The notes below the pieces were generated by a model. That model was not told the DNA's origin, ran no database searches, and saw only the letters and a program-made list of their open reading frames with translations. A DNA stretch of 64,000 nt from Actinomadura rupiterrae (GTDB lineage Bacteria; Actinomycetota; Actinomycetes; Streptosporangiales; Streptosporangiaceae). The stretch spans positions 124,001 through 188,000 of the forward strand of contig NZ_JAMZEA010000015.1 of assembly GCF_024172125.1 (NCBI RefSeq), written 5' to 3'. Below are positions 1-19,600 of the stretch, piece after piece (the first letter of the stretch is position 1; every line of letters begins with the position of its first letter). A program made the position numbers and the translations under genes.

Positions 1-9571
<9,571 letters not shown>

Positions 9572-9576
9572 GCCGC

Positions 9577-10530
9577 TCAGCCCCTGCTCACCGTCGTCGC
9601 CCGCACCGCCGCCGCCTGCGTGGCGGCACCGGTGCGGATCTCGTCCAGGAACCCGCCGAGCACCTCGGTGAACCGCTCGGGCTCCTCCAGGTGCGGGACG
9701 TGGCTGGACTCCTCGAACACCTCCCAGCGGGCGCCGGGGATCAGATCCCGGAACGGCCGGACGGCGGCGGGCGTCGCCTCGTCGTGCCGTCCGGACAGCA
9801 CGAGGGTCGGGACGTCGATGCGCGGCAGCGCATCGACCACTCCCCAGTCCCGCAGCGTTCCGATGACGTGGAATTCGCTGGGCCCGTTCATCGTCCGGTA
9901 AACCGTCGGGTCGCTGTGCGTTTCCATGAAGGTGGCCATGTATTCGCCGGGCCAGGGGTCCAGGCGGCAGACATGCCGTTTGTAGAAGACCATCATCGCG
10001 TCGATGTACTCTTCGCTTCCGGTGGTTCCGGCCGCCTCGTGGCGGCGCAGCGTCTCGTCCACGCCGGGCGGGAGGGCGGCGCGCAGCACGGCCATCTCGT
10101 CCAGCCAGAGGCGGTAGGAGGCGGGCGCGTTCGCGACGACCAGCCCGCGCAGCCCGGCGGGCCGGGTCGCGGCGTGCGCGGCGACGAGCATCCCGCCCCA
10201 GGACTGGCCGAACAGCGCGTAGTCGTCGGCGACGCCGAGGCGGTGCAGCAGGTTGTCCAGCTCGTCCAGGAACAGCTCGGGCGTCCAGAAGTCCGCGCCG
10301 CGGTCCGGCAGGTGCGTGGAGCCGCCGTTGCCGAGCTGGTCGTAGTGGACGACCTGCCAGCCGCGCTCGGCGAACGCGGTCAGCCCGAGCAGGTAGTCAT
10401 GGGTGGCTCCGGGGCCGCCGTGCACGACGACCAGCGCGGGGCGGTCCGGGTCGGGCCGACCGGTCACCCGGTACCAGGTCCGGTGCCCCCGGAACGGGAC
10501 GGTCCCTTTTGCCGTGGACGTCGGCGACAT
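9577..10530 (-). CDS. Proline-iminopeptidase-like alpha/beta hydrolase, candidate VinJ-type amide hydrolase
   Basis: A 317-residue soluble alpha/beta hydrolase. HGGPG oxyanion loop at 37-41, nucleophile Ser110 in GQSWGG, Asp250 in SGRHDE, His277 in SSHVPH; the MNGPSEF stretch is typical of prolyl aminopeptidases. ATG at 10530 chosen because GAGG/GAGAG lies just upstream; longer forms would read back through the promoter. Five nucleotides separate its stop from PKS D, so they are probably one operon. Known: in vicenistatin-type pathways VinJ, from this family, removes a protecting aminoacyl group from a polyketide that starts with a beta-amino acid, freeing the amine for lactam closure. Inferred: the same role here, since no other reason for a peptidase inside a PKS operon is evident. 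A generic peptidase is the alternative. Confidence 0.85.
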   Translation of the reverse strand: MSPTSTAKGTVPFRGHRTWYRVTGRPDPDRPALVVVHGGPGATHDYLLGLTAFAERGWQVVHYDQLGNGGSTHLPDRGADFWTPELFLDELDNLLHRLGVADDYALFGQSWGGMLVAAHAATRPAGLRGLVVANAPASYRLWLDEMAVLRAALPPGVDETLRRHEAAGTTGSEEYIDAMMVFYKRHVCRLDPWPGEYMATFMETHSDPTVYRTMNGPSEFHVIGTLRDWGVVDALPRIDVPTLVLSGRHDEATPAAVRPFRDLIPGARWEVFEESSHVPHLEEPERFTEVLGGFLDEIRTGAATQAAAVRATTVSRG

Positions 10531-10622
10531 TCTCTCAACCACCTCGGGTCGCTCGTTGGCGGCCGGTTTCTCCCACGGCCGGAAATGGCGTTTCGCGGGC
10601 TGCGGAAAACGACGGTCTCCCG

Positions 10623-10632
10623 GGGAAATCCC
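10623..10632. promoter_or_regulatory. GGGAWWTCCC-type near-palindrome in hydrolase leader
   Basis: The minus strand reads GGGATTTCCC just after the predicted transcription start of the hydrolase/PKS D unit. The core matches the consensus I recall for PAS-LuxR polyene regulators of the PimM type, but the outer bases fit only partly. A weak candidate operator. Confidence 0.25.
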
Positions 10633-10642
10633 GACGATCGCG

Positions 10643-10699
10643 ACGCTAGTTCGAGGGGTGGTGCGCCGGACACCCTTAATCCGGCGCACCACCCCCTAA
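10643..10699 (-). promoter_or_regulatory. Predicted regulon promoter for hydrolase/PKS D
   Basis: Minus strand: TTAGGGG (10699-10693), TTAAGGG (10679-10673), then exactly 24 nt to TAGCGT (10648-10643), a plausible -10. The same -10 and the same 24-nt spacing occur before PKS A. The heptamers are 20 nt apart here rather than 10, still one face of the helix. The predicted start point near 10636 leaves a leader of about 105 nt. Confidence 0.6.
10655..10695. repeat. Perfect 16-bp inverted repeat, 9-nt loop
   Basis: Arms GGGGTGGTGCGCCGGA (10655-10670) and its exact reverse complement (10680-10695). It lies 90 nt past the PKS C stop and could end the A-B-C transcript, though no T-run follows. One promoter heptamer sits in the loop, so it may instead be a DNA-level element of the hydrolase promoter. 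Confidence 0.6.
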
Positions 10700-10706
10700 C
10701 CCGCAA

Positions 10707-10795
10707 TACGGGGCCCAGTCGCAGGGCGGGTCAGGCCGGGCCCTGTCGCAGGGCGCGTTCAGGCAGGCCCTGCCGCAGGGGGGGTCAGGCCAGCG
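10707..10795 (-). repeat. Three tandem copies at the 3' end of PKS C
   Basis: Minus-strand units of 26-28 bp, each with CTGA followed by a CCCTGCGRC(A/T)GG core. The TGA of the first copy is the PKS C stop; TGA recurs at 10761 and 10733. The first two cores can form small hairpins (CCCTGC..GCAGGG-like). Confidence 0.6.
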
Positions 10796-13700
10796 ACTCC
10801 AGCCAGCCGCCGATGGCGGCGGCCGTGTCGGGCGCGTGCTCCTGGCCGAGGGTGAAGTGGTTGCCCGGGACGGTGCGCAGGGTGTGCGCGGGGTCCCAGG
10901 GGCGCGCCAGCATCGCGTCCTTGTCCACGCCCTCGGGCGGCTCGATGAACGGCTCGGCGGCCTGCACGAACAGCGTCGGCACGTCCAGCCCGGACGGGTC
11001 GAACCCGGCGAGCACGTCGAAGTAGTGCGTCATCGCCGACAGCCGCGCCGCGTCGTAGCCGCCGTAGGTCGACTCCATGGTCAGCAGCGAGGTCATCAGC
11101 TGGTCGAACCCGACGTTCATGGCCTCGTCGTCCACGCGGAAGGTGTCGACGAGGACGAGCCCGGCGGGCGGGGCATCCCGGTGCTGCGCCAGGTGCCGCG
11201 CGAGGACGTGCGCGATGATCCCGCCGGACGAGTAGCCGAGCAGCGCGAACGGCTCGCCTTCGGCGGCGTCCAGCACGGCCTCGCCGAGGACGTGCGCGAG
11301 CGCGCGGGCCGAGCCGGGCAGGCTCTCGCCGCGCCCGAACCCCGGCAGCGGCAGCGCCGAGACCGTCCGGACGTCGCGGAACTCCGCGCCGAGGCGGGCG
11401 TGCTGGTGGACGCCGCCGCCGGCCATGGGCGTGGCGAGGCAGATCAGCCGGGGCCGTCCCGGACCGTCGGCGAGCCGGACGGCGCGCGGGGGCGCGGTCT
11501 CGTCGCCGGGCGCGAACCGGGGCCGCAGGGCCGCGACCGCGCCCATCAGCGCGATCGCCCCGGACGTGTCGCCCGCCTGGACGGCGTTGCGGAACAGGTC
11601 GGTGACCGTGTCGTCGGCGGCGTCCTGCTCCTTCGGCGCGGGCGCCGACGAGCCGGACAGCGCGGGGGCGAGTTCGTCGGCGAGGAGCCGCGCGAGCCCG
11701 GCCGGGGTCTTGCTGTCGAACACGGCCATCGCGGGCAGCTTGAGGCCGGTCGCGGCGTTCAGGGCCGTCCGGAGCTCCATCGCGGCGAGGGAGTCGAACC
11801 CCGATTCCAGGAAGTCGCGGTCCGGGTCGATGTGCTCGGGCCCGTCGTGGCCGAGCAGGACGGCGGCGATCGTGCGCACCAGCGTGCCCAGTTCGTCCGC
11901 GCGCTGCTCGGGAGGCAGGGCCGCCAGCTCGCGGCGCAGCGCGGCCGGGTCGATGTCGCCGCCGTCGCCGGATGCGGCGCGCCGCCTGGTCGCGGGGATC
12001 AGCGCGCGGAGCAGCGCGGGCGGTTCGCCGCCGGTTCCGGCGCGCAGCGTCCTCACGTCGAGGGCGAGCGGCACCAGCACGGCTTCGGGACGCGCGGACG
12101 CGAGGTCGAACAGCGCGAGGCCGTCCTCGTCGGAGAGCGCGGGCATGCCTTGGCGGCGCAGGCGGCGCAGGTCGGTCTCGGTCAGGCCGCCAGCCATACC
12201 GCCGCTGTCGGCCCACAGGCCCCAGGCGAGGGACTGCGCGGGCAGCCCCTCGGCGCGGCGGCGGTCGGCCAGCGCGTCGAGGAAGGTGTTGGCGGCGGCG
12301 TAGTTGCCCTGGCCGGGCGAGCCGAACACGCCCGCCGCCGAGGAGAACAGCACGAACGCGGCGAGATCCCGGTCCCGGGTGAGGACGTCCAGGTTGATCG
12401 CGCCGTCCACCTTGGGACGCAGGACGCGGGCCAGGTCGTCATCGGTCAGGTTCGCGATCATCCCGTCGGCGAGGACGCCCGCGGTGTGCACGACGGCGCT
12501 GAGGGTCCGGCCGTCCAGCAGGGCCTTGAGGGCGTCGCGGTCGGCGATGTCGCAGGCGGCGATCTCGACCGCCGCGCCGAGCGCGGCGAGTTCGCCGCGC
12601 AGTTCGGCGGCCCCGGGCGCGTCCGGGCCGCGGCGGCTGGTCAGGAGCAGGTCGCGGACGCCGTGCTCGGCGACGAGGTGGCGGGCGACGAGCGCGCCGA
12701 GGCCGCCCGTCCCGCCGGTGATCAGGACGGTGCCGGGCCGGTCCCAGGCGGTGGCCTCCTGCGTCACGGCGGCGGTGCGGGCGAGGCGCGGCACGAAGTA
12801 CCGGCCGTCGCGGACGCAGACCTCCGGCTCGTCGGACGGGACGGTAGGCGCGGCGTCCGGGTCGTCGGTGTCGAGCAGCGCGAGACGGTCCTGGTCCTCG
12901 GCGCGGGCCGCGCGGACCAGGCCGGTCACGGCCGCATGCGCCGGCTCGTCCGCGCGAGTGACGACCACCAGGCGGGATGCGGCATAGCGTTCGCCGCTCA
13001 GCCACTCCTTGACGGTGCGCAGCACGCCGGTCGTGATGGTGCGGACGTCGGCGGCGAGGTCGCCGGTGCCTTTTGGCAGCGTCAGCGCGACGGTCGGCGG
13101 GACGGTTTCGGGCAGCTCGGCGAGGTCGGAGACGACGGTCACAGCCGCCTCGGGCGGCGTCGCGATCGGCGTCCATTCGACGTGGAAGAGGCTGTCGGCC
13201 GGGCCGTTCGCGGCGGCCGCGAGCTGCTCGGCGGCGATCTCCCTGACGACCAGCGCCTCGACGGACGCGACGGGCCGCCCCTGCGCGTCGGCGACGCGGA
13301 TCTCCAGGTCGCCGCCGCTCGTCCGGGCCAGCCGCACGCGCGCCGCGCCCGCTCCGGACGCGTGCACCCGCACGCCCTTCCAGACGAACGGCAACCGCGC
13401 GGCGTCATCGTCGGACGCGCCGAGCATGAGCGCGTGCAGCGCCGAGTCGAGCAGCGCCGGATGCAGAAGGAAGCCCTCGGCTCCGGCGGTCTCGTCCAGG
13501 GCGATCTCGGCGTAGGTGTCGTCGCCGTCCCGCCAGGCCGCGCGCAAGCCCTGGAACACCGGGCCGTAGGTGAAGCCGAGCGCGTCCAGGTGCTCGTAGG
13601 CGCCGTCCGTGCTGAGCTGGGACGCGTCGTCCGGCCAGCCGAACGTTTCGGCTACTGCCCCGGTCTCGGGGGCCAGAACGCCTTCGGCGTGCAGCGTCCA

Positions 13701-16694
13701 GTCGGTGGAGTCATCCGGCTGGGAGTGGACGGTCAGGGGGCGCCGGCCCGTGTCGTCCAGAGGGTCGCCGACGGTCAGGCGCAGCCGCGCCCCGCCCTCC
13801 TCGGGGAGGATCAGCGGGGCGCGCAACGCCAGCTCTTCGACCGTCCCGCAGCCGACGCGGTCGCCCGCCTGGACGGCCATCTCGACGAACGCCGTGCCCG
13901 GCAGCAGCGTCGCGCCGAAGACCGCGTGGTCGGCCAGCCAGGGGTGGGTGTCCAGGGAGAGCCGCCCGGTGAAGACGGTCGTCCCCGAACCCGGGACGGC
14001 GACCTCGGCGGTCAGCAGCGGGTGGTCGAGCGCGGTGAGGCCCATGGCGGTCGCGTCGGCGCCGGCCCCGCCGGTGAACGGCTCGGCGAGCCAGAACGGG
14101 CGGCGCTGGAACGGGTAGGTCGGCAGGTCGGCGCGCTGCGCGCCGAGCCCGTCGAAGAAGGCCGTCCAGTCGGGTGACAGGCCGCTGACGTGCAGGGTTC
14201 CGAGCGCGGTGAGCAGCGTGGCGGCCTCGGGACGGTCGCGCCGGACGGCGGCGGCGGCCGTCGCGTCGGGCGCGGTCTGCCGGGCCATCGCGGTGAGGAC
14301 GCCGTCCGGCCCGATCTCCAGGAACCGCGTGACACCCGCGCTGTCCAGCAGCGCGACGTCGGCGGCGAACCGGACGGCCTCGCGGACGTGCCGCACCCAG
14401 TACCCGGGCGTCGTGACGTCCTTGACCAGCTTCACGGTCGGCTGCCCGTAGGCCACGCTCTCGGCGATCTCGCGGAAGTCGTCGAGCATCGGGTCCATGA
14501 GCGGCGAGTGGAAGGCGTGCGAGACGGCCAGCCGCGTCTGCTTCCTGTCCTTGAAGTGCTCGGCGACGGCTAGCACCGCGGCCTCCGCACCGGACACGAC
14601 CACCGAGGACGGGCCGTTGACGGCCGCGATCCCGATCTCGCCCGTGAACAGCGGCGCGATCTCGTCCTCGGTCGCCTGGATCGCGACCATCGCGCCGCCG
14701 GGAGGGAGCGCCTGCATCAGACGTCCGCGTGCGGTGACCAGGCGCGCGGCGTCCTCCAGGGTGAACACCCCGGCGACGTGCGCGGCGGCGATCTCGCCGA
14801 TCGAGTGCCCGGCCAGGTAGTCGGGGCGGACGCCCCACGACTCCAGCAGCCGGAACAGCGCCACCTCGAAGGCGAAGATCGCGGGCTGGGTGAACGCGGT
14901 CTGGTTCAGGCGTTCCTCGTCGCCCCAGACGACGTCCTTGAGCGGCAGGTCGATCGCGGCGCAGACCTCGTCGAACGCGGCCGCGAACACCGGATACGTC
15001 TCGTACAGCTCGCGGCCCATGCCGACGCGCTGGGTGCCCTGCCCGGTGAACAGGAACGCGGTCTTCCCCTCGTGCGTCCGGCCGGACGTGACGGACGGCG
15101 CGGACGTCCCTTCGGCGAGCGCGGCCAGTCCGGCGAGCAGGCCGGGACGGTCGTCGGCGACGATCGCGGCGCGGTGTTCGAGGGCGGCGCGTCCGGTCGC
15201 GAGGCTGAACGCGACGTCGGCCGCGTCCAGGTCCGGGTGGGCGTTCAGGTGGGCGAGCAGCTGGTCGGCCTGGGCGCGCAGCGCGGTCGTGCTCCGCGCC
15301 GACAGGGTCCACAGGACCGGCCCGCCGACCGTCGCGTCCCGTTTGCCTGGTTCCTCGGCGGGCGCTTCCTCGATGATGACGTGCGCGTTGGTGCCGCTGA
15401 TCCCGAAGGACGAGACGGCGGCGCGGCGCGGGCTCTCGCGGCGCGGCCAGTCGCGCGGCTCGGTGAGCAGGCGGACGTTCCCGGCGTCCCAGTCGACCGC
15501 CGAGGACGGCTCGTCCACGTGCAGGGTCCGCGGCATCGTGCCGTTGCGGATCGCCTGGACGACCTTGATGATCCCCGCGACCCCGGCGGCGGCCTGGGTG
15601 TGCCCGATGTTGGACTTGATCGACCCGAGCCAGAGCGGCTGCTCGCGGTCCTTGCCGTAGGTCGCGAGGAGCGCCTGCGCCTCGATCGGGTCGCCGAGCG
15701 TCGTGCCGGTCCCGTGGCCTTCGACCATGTCGATCTGGTCGGACGAGACGCGCGCGTTGGCGAGCGCCTGCTTGATGACGCGCCGCTGGGACGGCCCGTT
15801 CGGCGCGGTCAGCCCGTTGGACGCGCCGTCCTGGTTGATCGCCGTCCCGCGCACGACCGCGAGCACCGGGTGGCCGTTGCGGCGCGCGTCGGCGAGGCGC
15901 TCGACCAGCAGCATCCCGACGCCCTCACCCCAGCCGGTGCCGTTCGCGGCGTCGGCGTAGGACTTGCAGCGGCCGTCCGGGGCGAGCCCGCGCTGGCGGC
16001 TGAACTCGATGAACGTCTCGGGCGTCGCCATCACGGTCACGCCGCCGACCAGGGCGAGCGAGCACTCCCGCGTCCGGAGCGCCTGGATCGCCCAGTGCAG
16101 CGCGACCAGCGAGGACGAGCACGCCGTGTCGACCGTGACGGCCGGGCCTTCGAGACCGAGCGTGTAAGACACGCGGCCGGAGGCGATGGCGCCTGTGCTG
16201 TTGTTGTAGGTGTAGTCGTGGTACATCATCCCGGCGAACACGCCGGTCGGGCTGCCCTTCAGCGAGGTCGGGTCGATGCCCGCGCGCTCCAGGACCTCCC
16301 AGGACGCTTCGAGAAGCAGCCGCTGCTGCGGGTCCATGGTGAGCGCCTCGTTCGGCCCGACGCCGAAGAACTCCGGGTCGAACTCGGCGGCGTCGTGCAG
16401 GAACCCGCCCTCCCGCGAGTACGTCTTGCCGGGCTGCCCGGGTCCCGGGTCGTAGATGCGGGCCTCGTCCCAGCCGCGCCCGGCCGGGAACCCCGACACC
16501 GCGTCCACGCCGTCCGCGACCAGCCGCCACAGCGCCTCGGGCGAGTCCGCGCCCGGGTAGCGGCAGGCCATCGCGACGATCGCGACCGGCTCGCGGGACG
16601 CGGCCTCCAGCGCGCGGGTGCGCGCCCGCAGCTTCTCGGTCTCCTTCAGCGACGCGCGGAGCGCCGCCACGATCTTGCCGTCGGTGTCGGCCAT
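10785..16694 (-). CDS. Type I modular PKS with terminal thioesterase (PKS C)
   Basis: A 1969-residue terminal synthase: docking helix 1-34, KS (Cys192, His327 in EGHGTGT), malonyl AT (Ser631 in GHSIG, HAFH at 726-729), DH (His923 in HAVFGATLLP, Asp1083), KR (B type, LAD near 1408-1410, Tyr1465), ACP (Ser1635), thioesterase 1730-1969 (Ser1822 in GYSSG, Asp1850, His1946). The DH motifs are complete, so the last unit should be an alpha,beta-unsaturated acyl chain, which the thioesterase would release by macrocyclisation or hydrolysis. ATG at 16694, 5 nt after the PKS B stop. The N-terminal helix is of the KIVAALRASLKETEKLR kind, which normally pairs with a tail like that of PKS B, supporting B to C transfer. 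A longer open frame upstream is only a shadow of PKS B. Confidence 0.95.
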   Translation of the reverse strand: MADTDGKIVAALRASLKETEKLRARTRALEAASREPVAIVAMACRYPGADSPEALWRLVADGVDAVSGFPAGRGWDEARIYDPGPGQPGKTYSREGGFLHDAAEFDPEFFGVGPNEALTMDPQQRLLLEASWEVLERAGIDPTSLKGSPTGVFAGMMYHDYTYNNSTGAIASGRVSYTLGLEGPAVTVDTACSSSLVALHWAIQALRTRECSLALVGGVTVMATPETFIEFSRQRGLAPDGRCKSYADAANGTGWGEGVGMLLVERLADARRNGHPVLAVVRGTAINQDGASNGLTAPNGPSQRRVIKQALANARVSSDQIDMVEGHGTGTTLGDPIEAQALLATYGKDREQPLWLGSIKSNIGHTQAAAGVAGIIKVVQAIRNGTMPRTLHVDEPSSAVDWDAGNVRLLTEPRDWPRRESPRRAAVSSFGISGTNAHVIIEEAPAEEPGKRDATVGGPVLWTLSARSTTALRAQADQLLAHLNAHPDLDAADVAFSLATGRAALEHRAAIVADDRPGLLAGLAALAEGTSAPSVTSGRTHEGKTAFLFTGQGTQRVGMGRELYETYPVFAAAFDEVCAAIDLPLKDVVWGDEERLNQTAFTQPAIFAFEVALFRLLESWGVRPDYLAGHSIGEIAAAHVAGVFTLEDAARLVTARGRLMQALPPGGAMVAIQATEDEIAPLFTGEIGIAAVNGPSSVVVSGAEAAVLAVAEHFKDRKQTRLAVSHAFHSPLMDPMLDDFREIAESVAYGQPTVKLVKDVTTPGYWVRHVREAVRFAADVALLDSAGVTRFLEIGPDGVLTAMARQTAPDATAAAAVRRDRPEAATLLTALGTLHVSGLSPDWTAFFDGLGAQRADLPTYPFQRRPFWLAEPFTGGAGADATAMGLTALDHPLLTAEVAVPGSGTTVFTGRLSLDTHPWLADHAVFGATLLPGTAFVEMAVQAGDRVGCGTVEELALRAPLILPEEGGARLRLTVGDPLDDTGRRPLTVHSQPDDSTDWTLHAEGVLAPETGAVAETFGWPDDASQLSTDGAYEHLDALGFTYGPVFQGLRAAWRDGDDTYAEIALDETAGAEGFLLHPALLDSALHALMLGASDDDAARLPFVWKGVRVHASGAGAARVRLARTSGGDLEIRVADAQGRPVASVEALVVREIAAEQLAAAANGPADSLFHVEWTPIATPPEAAVTVVSDLAELPETVPPTVALTLPKGTGDLAADVRTITTGVLRTVKEWLSGERYAASRLVVVTRADEPAHAAVTGLVRAARAEDQDRLALLDTDDPDAAPTVPSDEPEVCVRDGRYFVPRLARTAAVTQEATAWDRPGTVLITGGTGGLGALVARHLVAEHGVRDLLLTSRRGPDAPGAAELRGELAALGAAVEIAACDIADRDALKALLDGRTLSAVVHTAGVLADGMIANLTDDDLARVLRPKVDGAINLDVLTRDRDLAAFVLFSSAAGVFGSPGQGNYAAANTFLDALADRRRAEGLPAQSLAWGLWADSGGMAGGLTETDLRRLRRQGMPALSDEDGLALFDLASARPEAVLVPLALDVRTLRAGTGGEPPALLRALIPATRRRAASGDGGDIDPAALRRELAALPPEQRADELGTLVRTIAAVLLGHDGPEHIDPDRDFLESGFDSLAAMELRTALNAATGLKLPAMAVFDSKTPAGLARLLADELAPALSGSSAPAPKEQDAADDTVTDLFRNAVQAGDTSGAIALMGAVAALRPRFAPGDETAPPRAVRLADGPGRPRLICLATPMAGGGVHQHARLGAEFRDVRTVSALPLPGFGRGESLPGSARALAHVLGEAVLDAAEGEPFALLGYSSGGIIAHVLARHLAQHRDAPPAGLVLVDTFRVDDEAMNVGFDQLMTSLLTMESTYGGYDAARLSAMTHYFDVLAGFDPSGLDVPTLFVQAAEPFIEPPEGVDKDAMLARPWDPAHTLRTVPGNHFTLGQEHAPDTAAAIGGWLESLA

Positions 16695-16699
16695 CGTTC

Positions 16700-19600
16700 T
16701 CACGCTTCCCAGGTCGCATCGCCGGCGTCGAGGCCGGCGCCGGCGCCGTCCAGCGCCATGCTGATGAGGCTGTCGGTGTCCAGGTCGTCGATCGCGTCGC
16801 CCCCGCCGCCGTCCGCCGCCGGGGCGTCCGGGGCGGCGATCCCGGCGAGTTCGAGCAGGGCGTCCATCAGGCCCGCGTCGCGCAGGCGGGTCAGCGGGAT
16901 CGCGGCGAGCGCCCGCCGGACGGCGTCCTCGTCCCCCGCGCCGCCCGCGTCCTCGGGCGCGATCTCGTCCGCGAGGTGCCCGGCCAGGACGCGCGCGTTC
17001 GGGTGATCGAACACCAGCGTCGGCGGCAGCCGCAGCCCGATCGCCGCGCCGAGCCCGGTGCGGAACTCGACGGCCGCGAGCGAGTCGAAGCCGAGGTCGC
17101 CGAACGCCCGGTCGGGCTCGACCGCCTCCGGACCGGCATGCCCGAGGACGGCCGCGGCGAGCGTCCGGACGATGTGCAGCAGCTCGTCCTGCCGCTCGTC
17201 GGCGGGCAGCGCCGCGAGCCTGCGCAGCTCGGCCGCGCCGCCCGCACCGTTCGCCACCGTCCGACGCGTCCCGCCGCGCGCCAGGCCGCGGAGCATCGCG
17301 GGCACCTCGGCCGGGTCGAGCGCCTTGGTGTCCAGGCTCATCGGGACGAGCAGGGGCGTGTCCAGGGTCCCGGCGAGGTCGAACAGCTCCAGGCCCTCGG
17401 CGATCGGCAGCGCCGCGGCGCCGCCGCGCGCGAGGCGCGTCCCGTCGGCGTTCGCGGCCATGCCGTCGTCGCTCTCCCAGAGGCCCCAGGCGAGCGACTG
17501 AGCCGGGAGGCCGTTCGCACGGCGGTGCGCGGCGAGGGCATCGAGGAACGCGTTGGCGGCCGCGTAGTTGCCCTGGCCGGGCGCGCCCAGCACCCCGGCC
17601 GCCGAGGAGAACAGCACGAACGCGTCCAGGTCCATGTCTTGGGTGAGTTCGTGCAGGTGGAGGGCCGCTTCGGCCTTCGGGGCGAAGACCCGGTCGAGGC
17701 GGTCGGGGGTCAGGGACTCGATCACGCCGTCGTCCAGGGCGCCCGCCGCGTGGATCACGCCCGTCAGCGCCCGGCCGTCGAGGAGCGCGGCCAGCGCCTC
17801 GCGGTCGGAGGTGTCGCAGGCGGCGAACTCGACGTCCGCGCCGAGGTCGGTCAGCTCGCGGCGCAGCTCCTTGGCGCCCGGTGCGGCCTCGCCGCGCCGG
17901 CTGGTCAGCAGGAGGCTCCTCACCTGCCGCTCGGCCACCAGGTGGCGCGCGATGATCCCGCCGAGGGCGCCTGTCGCGCCGGTGATCAGGACCGTGCCGG
18001 TGCCGAAGCCGCCGGTCGGCGCGTCCTGCTCGACGGACGTGTCCTGCTCGGCGGACGCGGCCCGGACGAGTCGCGGCGCGTACGCCTTGCCGTCCCGGAC
18101 GGCCACCTGCGGTTCGCCGGTCGCGCGGGCGAGGGCGATGTCGGTGTCGCCGGCGGCGTCGATGACGACGACGCGTTCGGGGTCCTCGGACTGGGCGCTC
18201 CGGATCAGGCCCCAGACCGCCGCGCCCGCCAGGTCGGTGACGTCCTCCCCGTCCACGGAGACGGCTCCGTCCGTCACGATCACCAGCCTGGGCGTCTCGC
18301 TCTGCAGCGCCGCCAGGACGTCGTGGAGCGCGCTTCGCGGGTCCGTGCCTTGGATGCGGAGCACTTCGGCGTCGTCCTGGTTCGGGTTCGCGGCGGCGGT
18401 GACGGGCGTCCAAGCGACCTCGAACAGCGAGCGGTGCCCCGTCGGGGTGCCGCCGAACGCGTCCGGACTGAAGGGACGCAGGGCGAGCGCGCCGACCGAC
18501 GCGACCGGAGAGCCGGACTCGTCGGCGGCCTCGATCGACACCGCGCCGTCGCCGTCCCGGGCGATCCGCACGCGAAGCGTCCGCGCGCCGGTCGCGTGCA
18601 GCTCCACGCCCGACCAGGAGAACGGCAGCGACGGCTCGCCGCCGGTCAGCGCGATCGCGTGCAGGGCCGAGTCGAGAAGCGCAGGGTGCAGCCCGAACCG
18701 TTCCGGGTCGCCGTTCAGGACGACCTCGGCGAACACCTCGCCGTCGCCGCCGCGCCAGGCGGCGCGAAGGCCCTGGAAGGCCGGACCGTAGGTCAGGCCG
18801 GCGTCGGCCATCTGGTCGTAGAAGCCGTCGAGATCGACGGGCTCGGCGGCGGGCGGCCACTGCGTGACGGCCGCCGGTTCCGCGGACGGCCTGGTCAGGA
18901 TGCCTTCCGCGTGCCGGATCCAGTCCTCGCCGGTGTGCGAGTGGATGCTCACGGGACGCCGTCCGCCGTCATCGGCCGCGCCGGCCGTCACCCGGATCCG
19001 GACGCCGCCGTTCGCGGGCAGGACGAGCGGGGCCTCGATCGCCAGGTCCTCGACGCGCCCGCAGCCGACCTCGTCACCGGCCCGGATCGCCAGCTCGACC
19101 AGCCCGGTCCCGGGGAACACCACGGCGTCGCCGATGGTGTGGTCGGCCAGCCAGGGGTGCGCGTCCGCCGACAGCCGTCCGGTGAACACCACTCCCCCGT
19201 CGTCGGGAAGCTCGACCAGCGACGTCAGGAGCGGGTTGCCGGTGTCGTCGCCGGACGCGTCCGGCGCCTCGGCCCAGAACCGCTGCCGCTGGAACGGGTA
19301 GGTCGGCAGCTCGACGTGCCGCGCGCCGCGTCCGTCGAACACGGCGTTCCAGTCGACGGGGACGCCTGTGGTGAAAAGTCGTCCGATGGCCGTGAACAGG
19401 CTGGCCACCTCGTCACGGTCGCGGCGCAGGGACGCGGCCATCGTCCCATCGACGGTCTGCTGCGCCATCGCGGCCAGCACACCGTCCGGGCCGATCTCCA
19501 GGAACCGTGTCACACCCTCGTCAGCGAGGCGCTGCACGTCGTCGGCGAACCGGACGGCGTCGCGGACGTGCCTGACCCAGTACTCGGGCGTCGCGACGTC

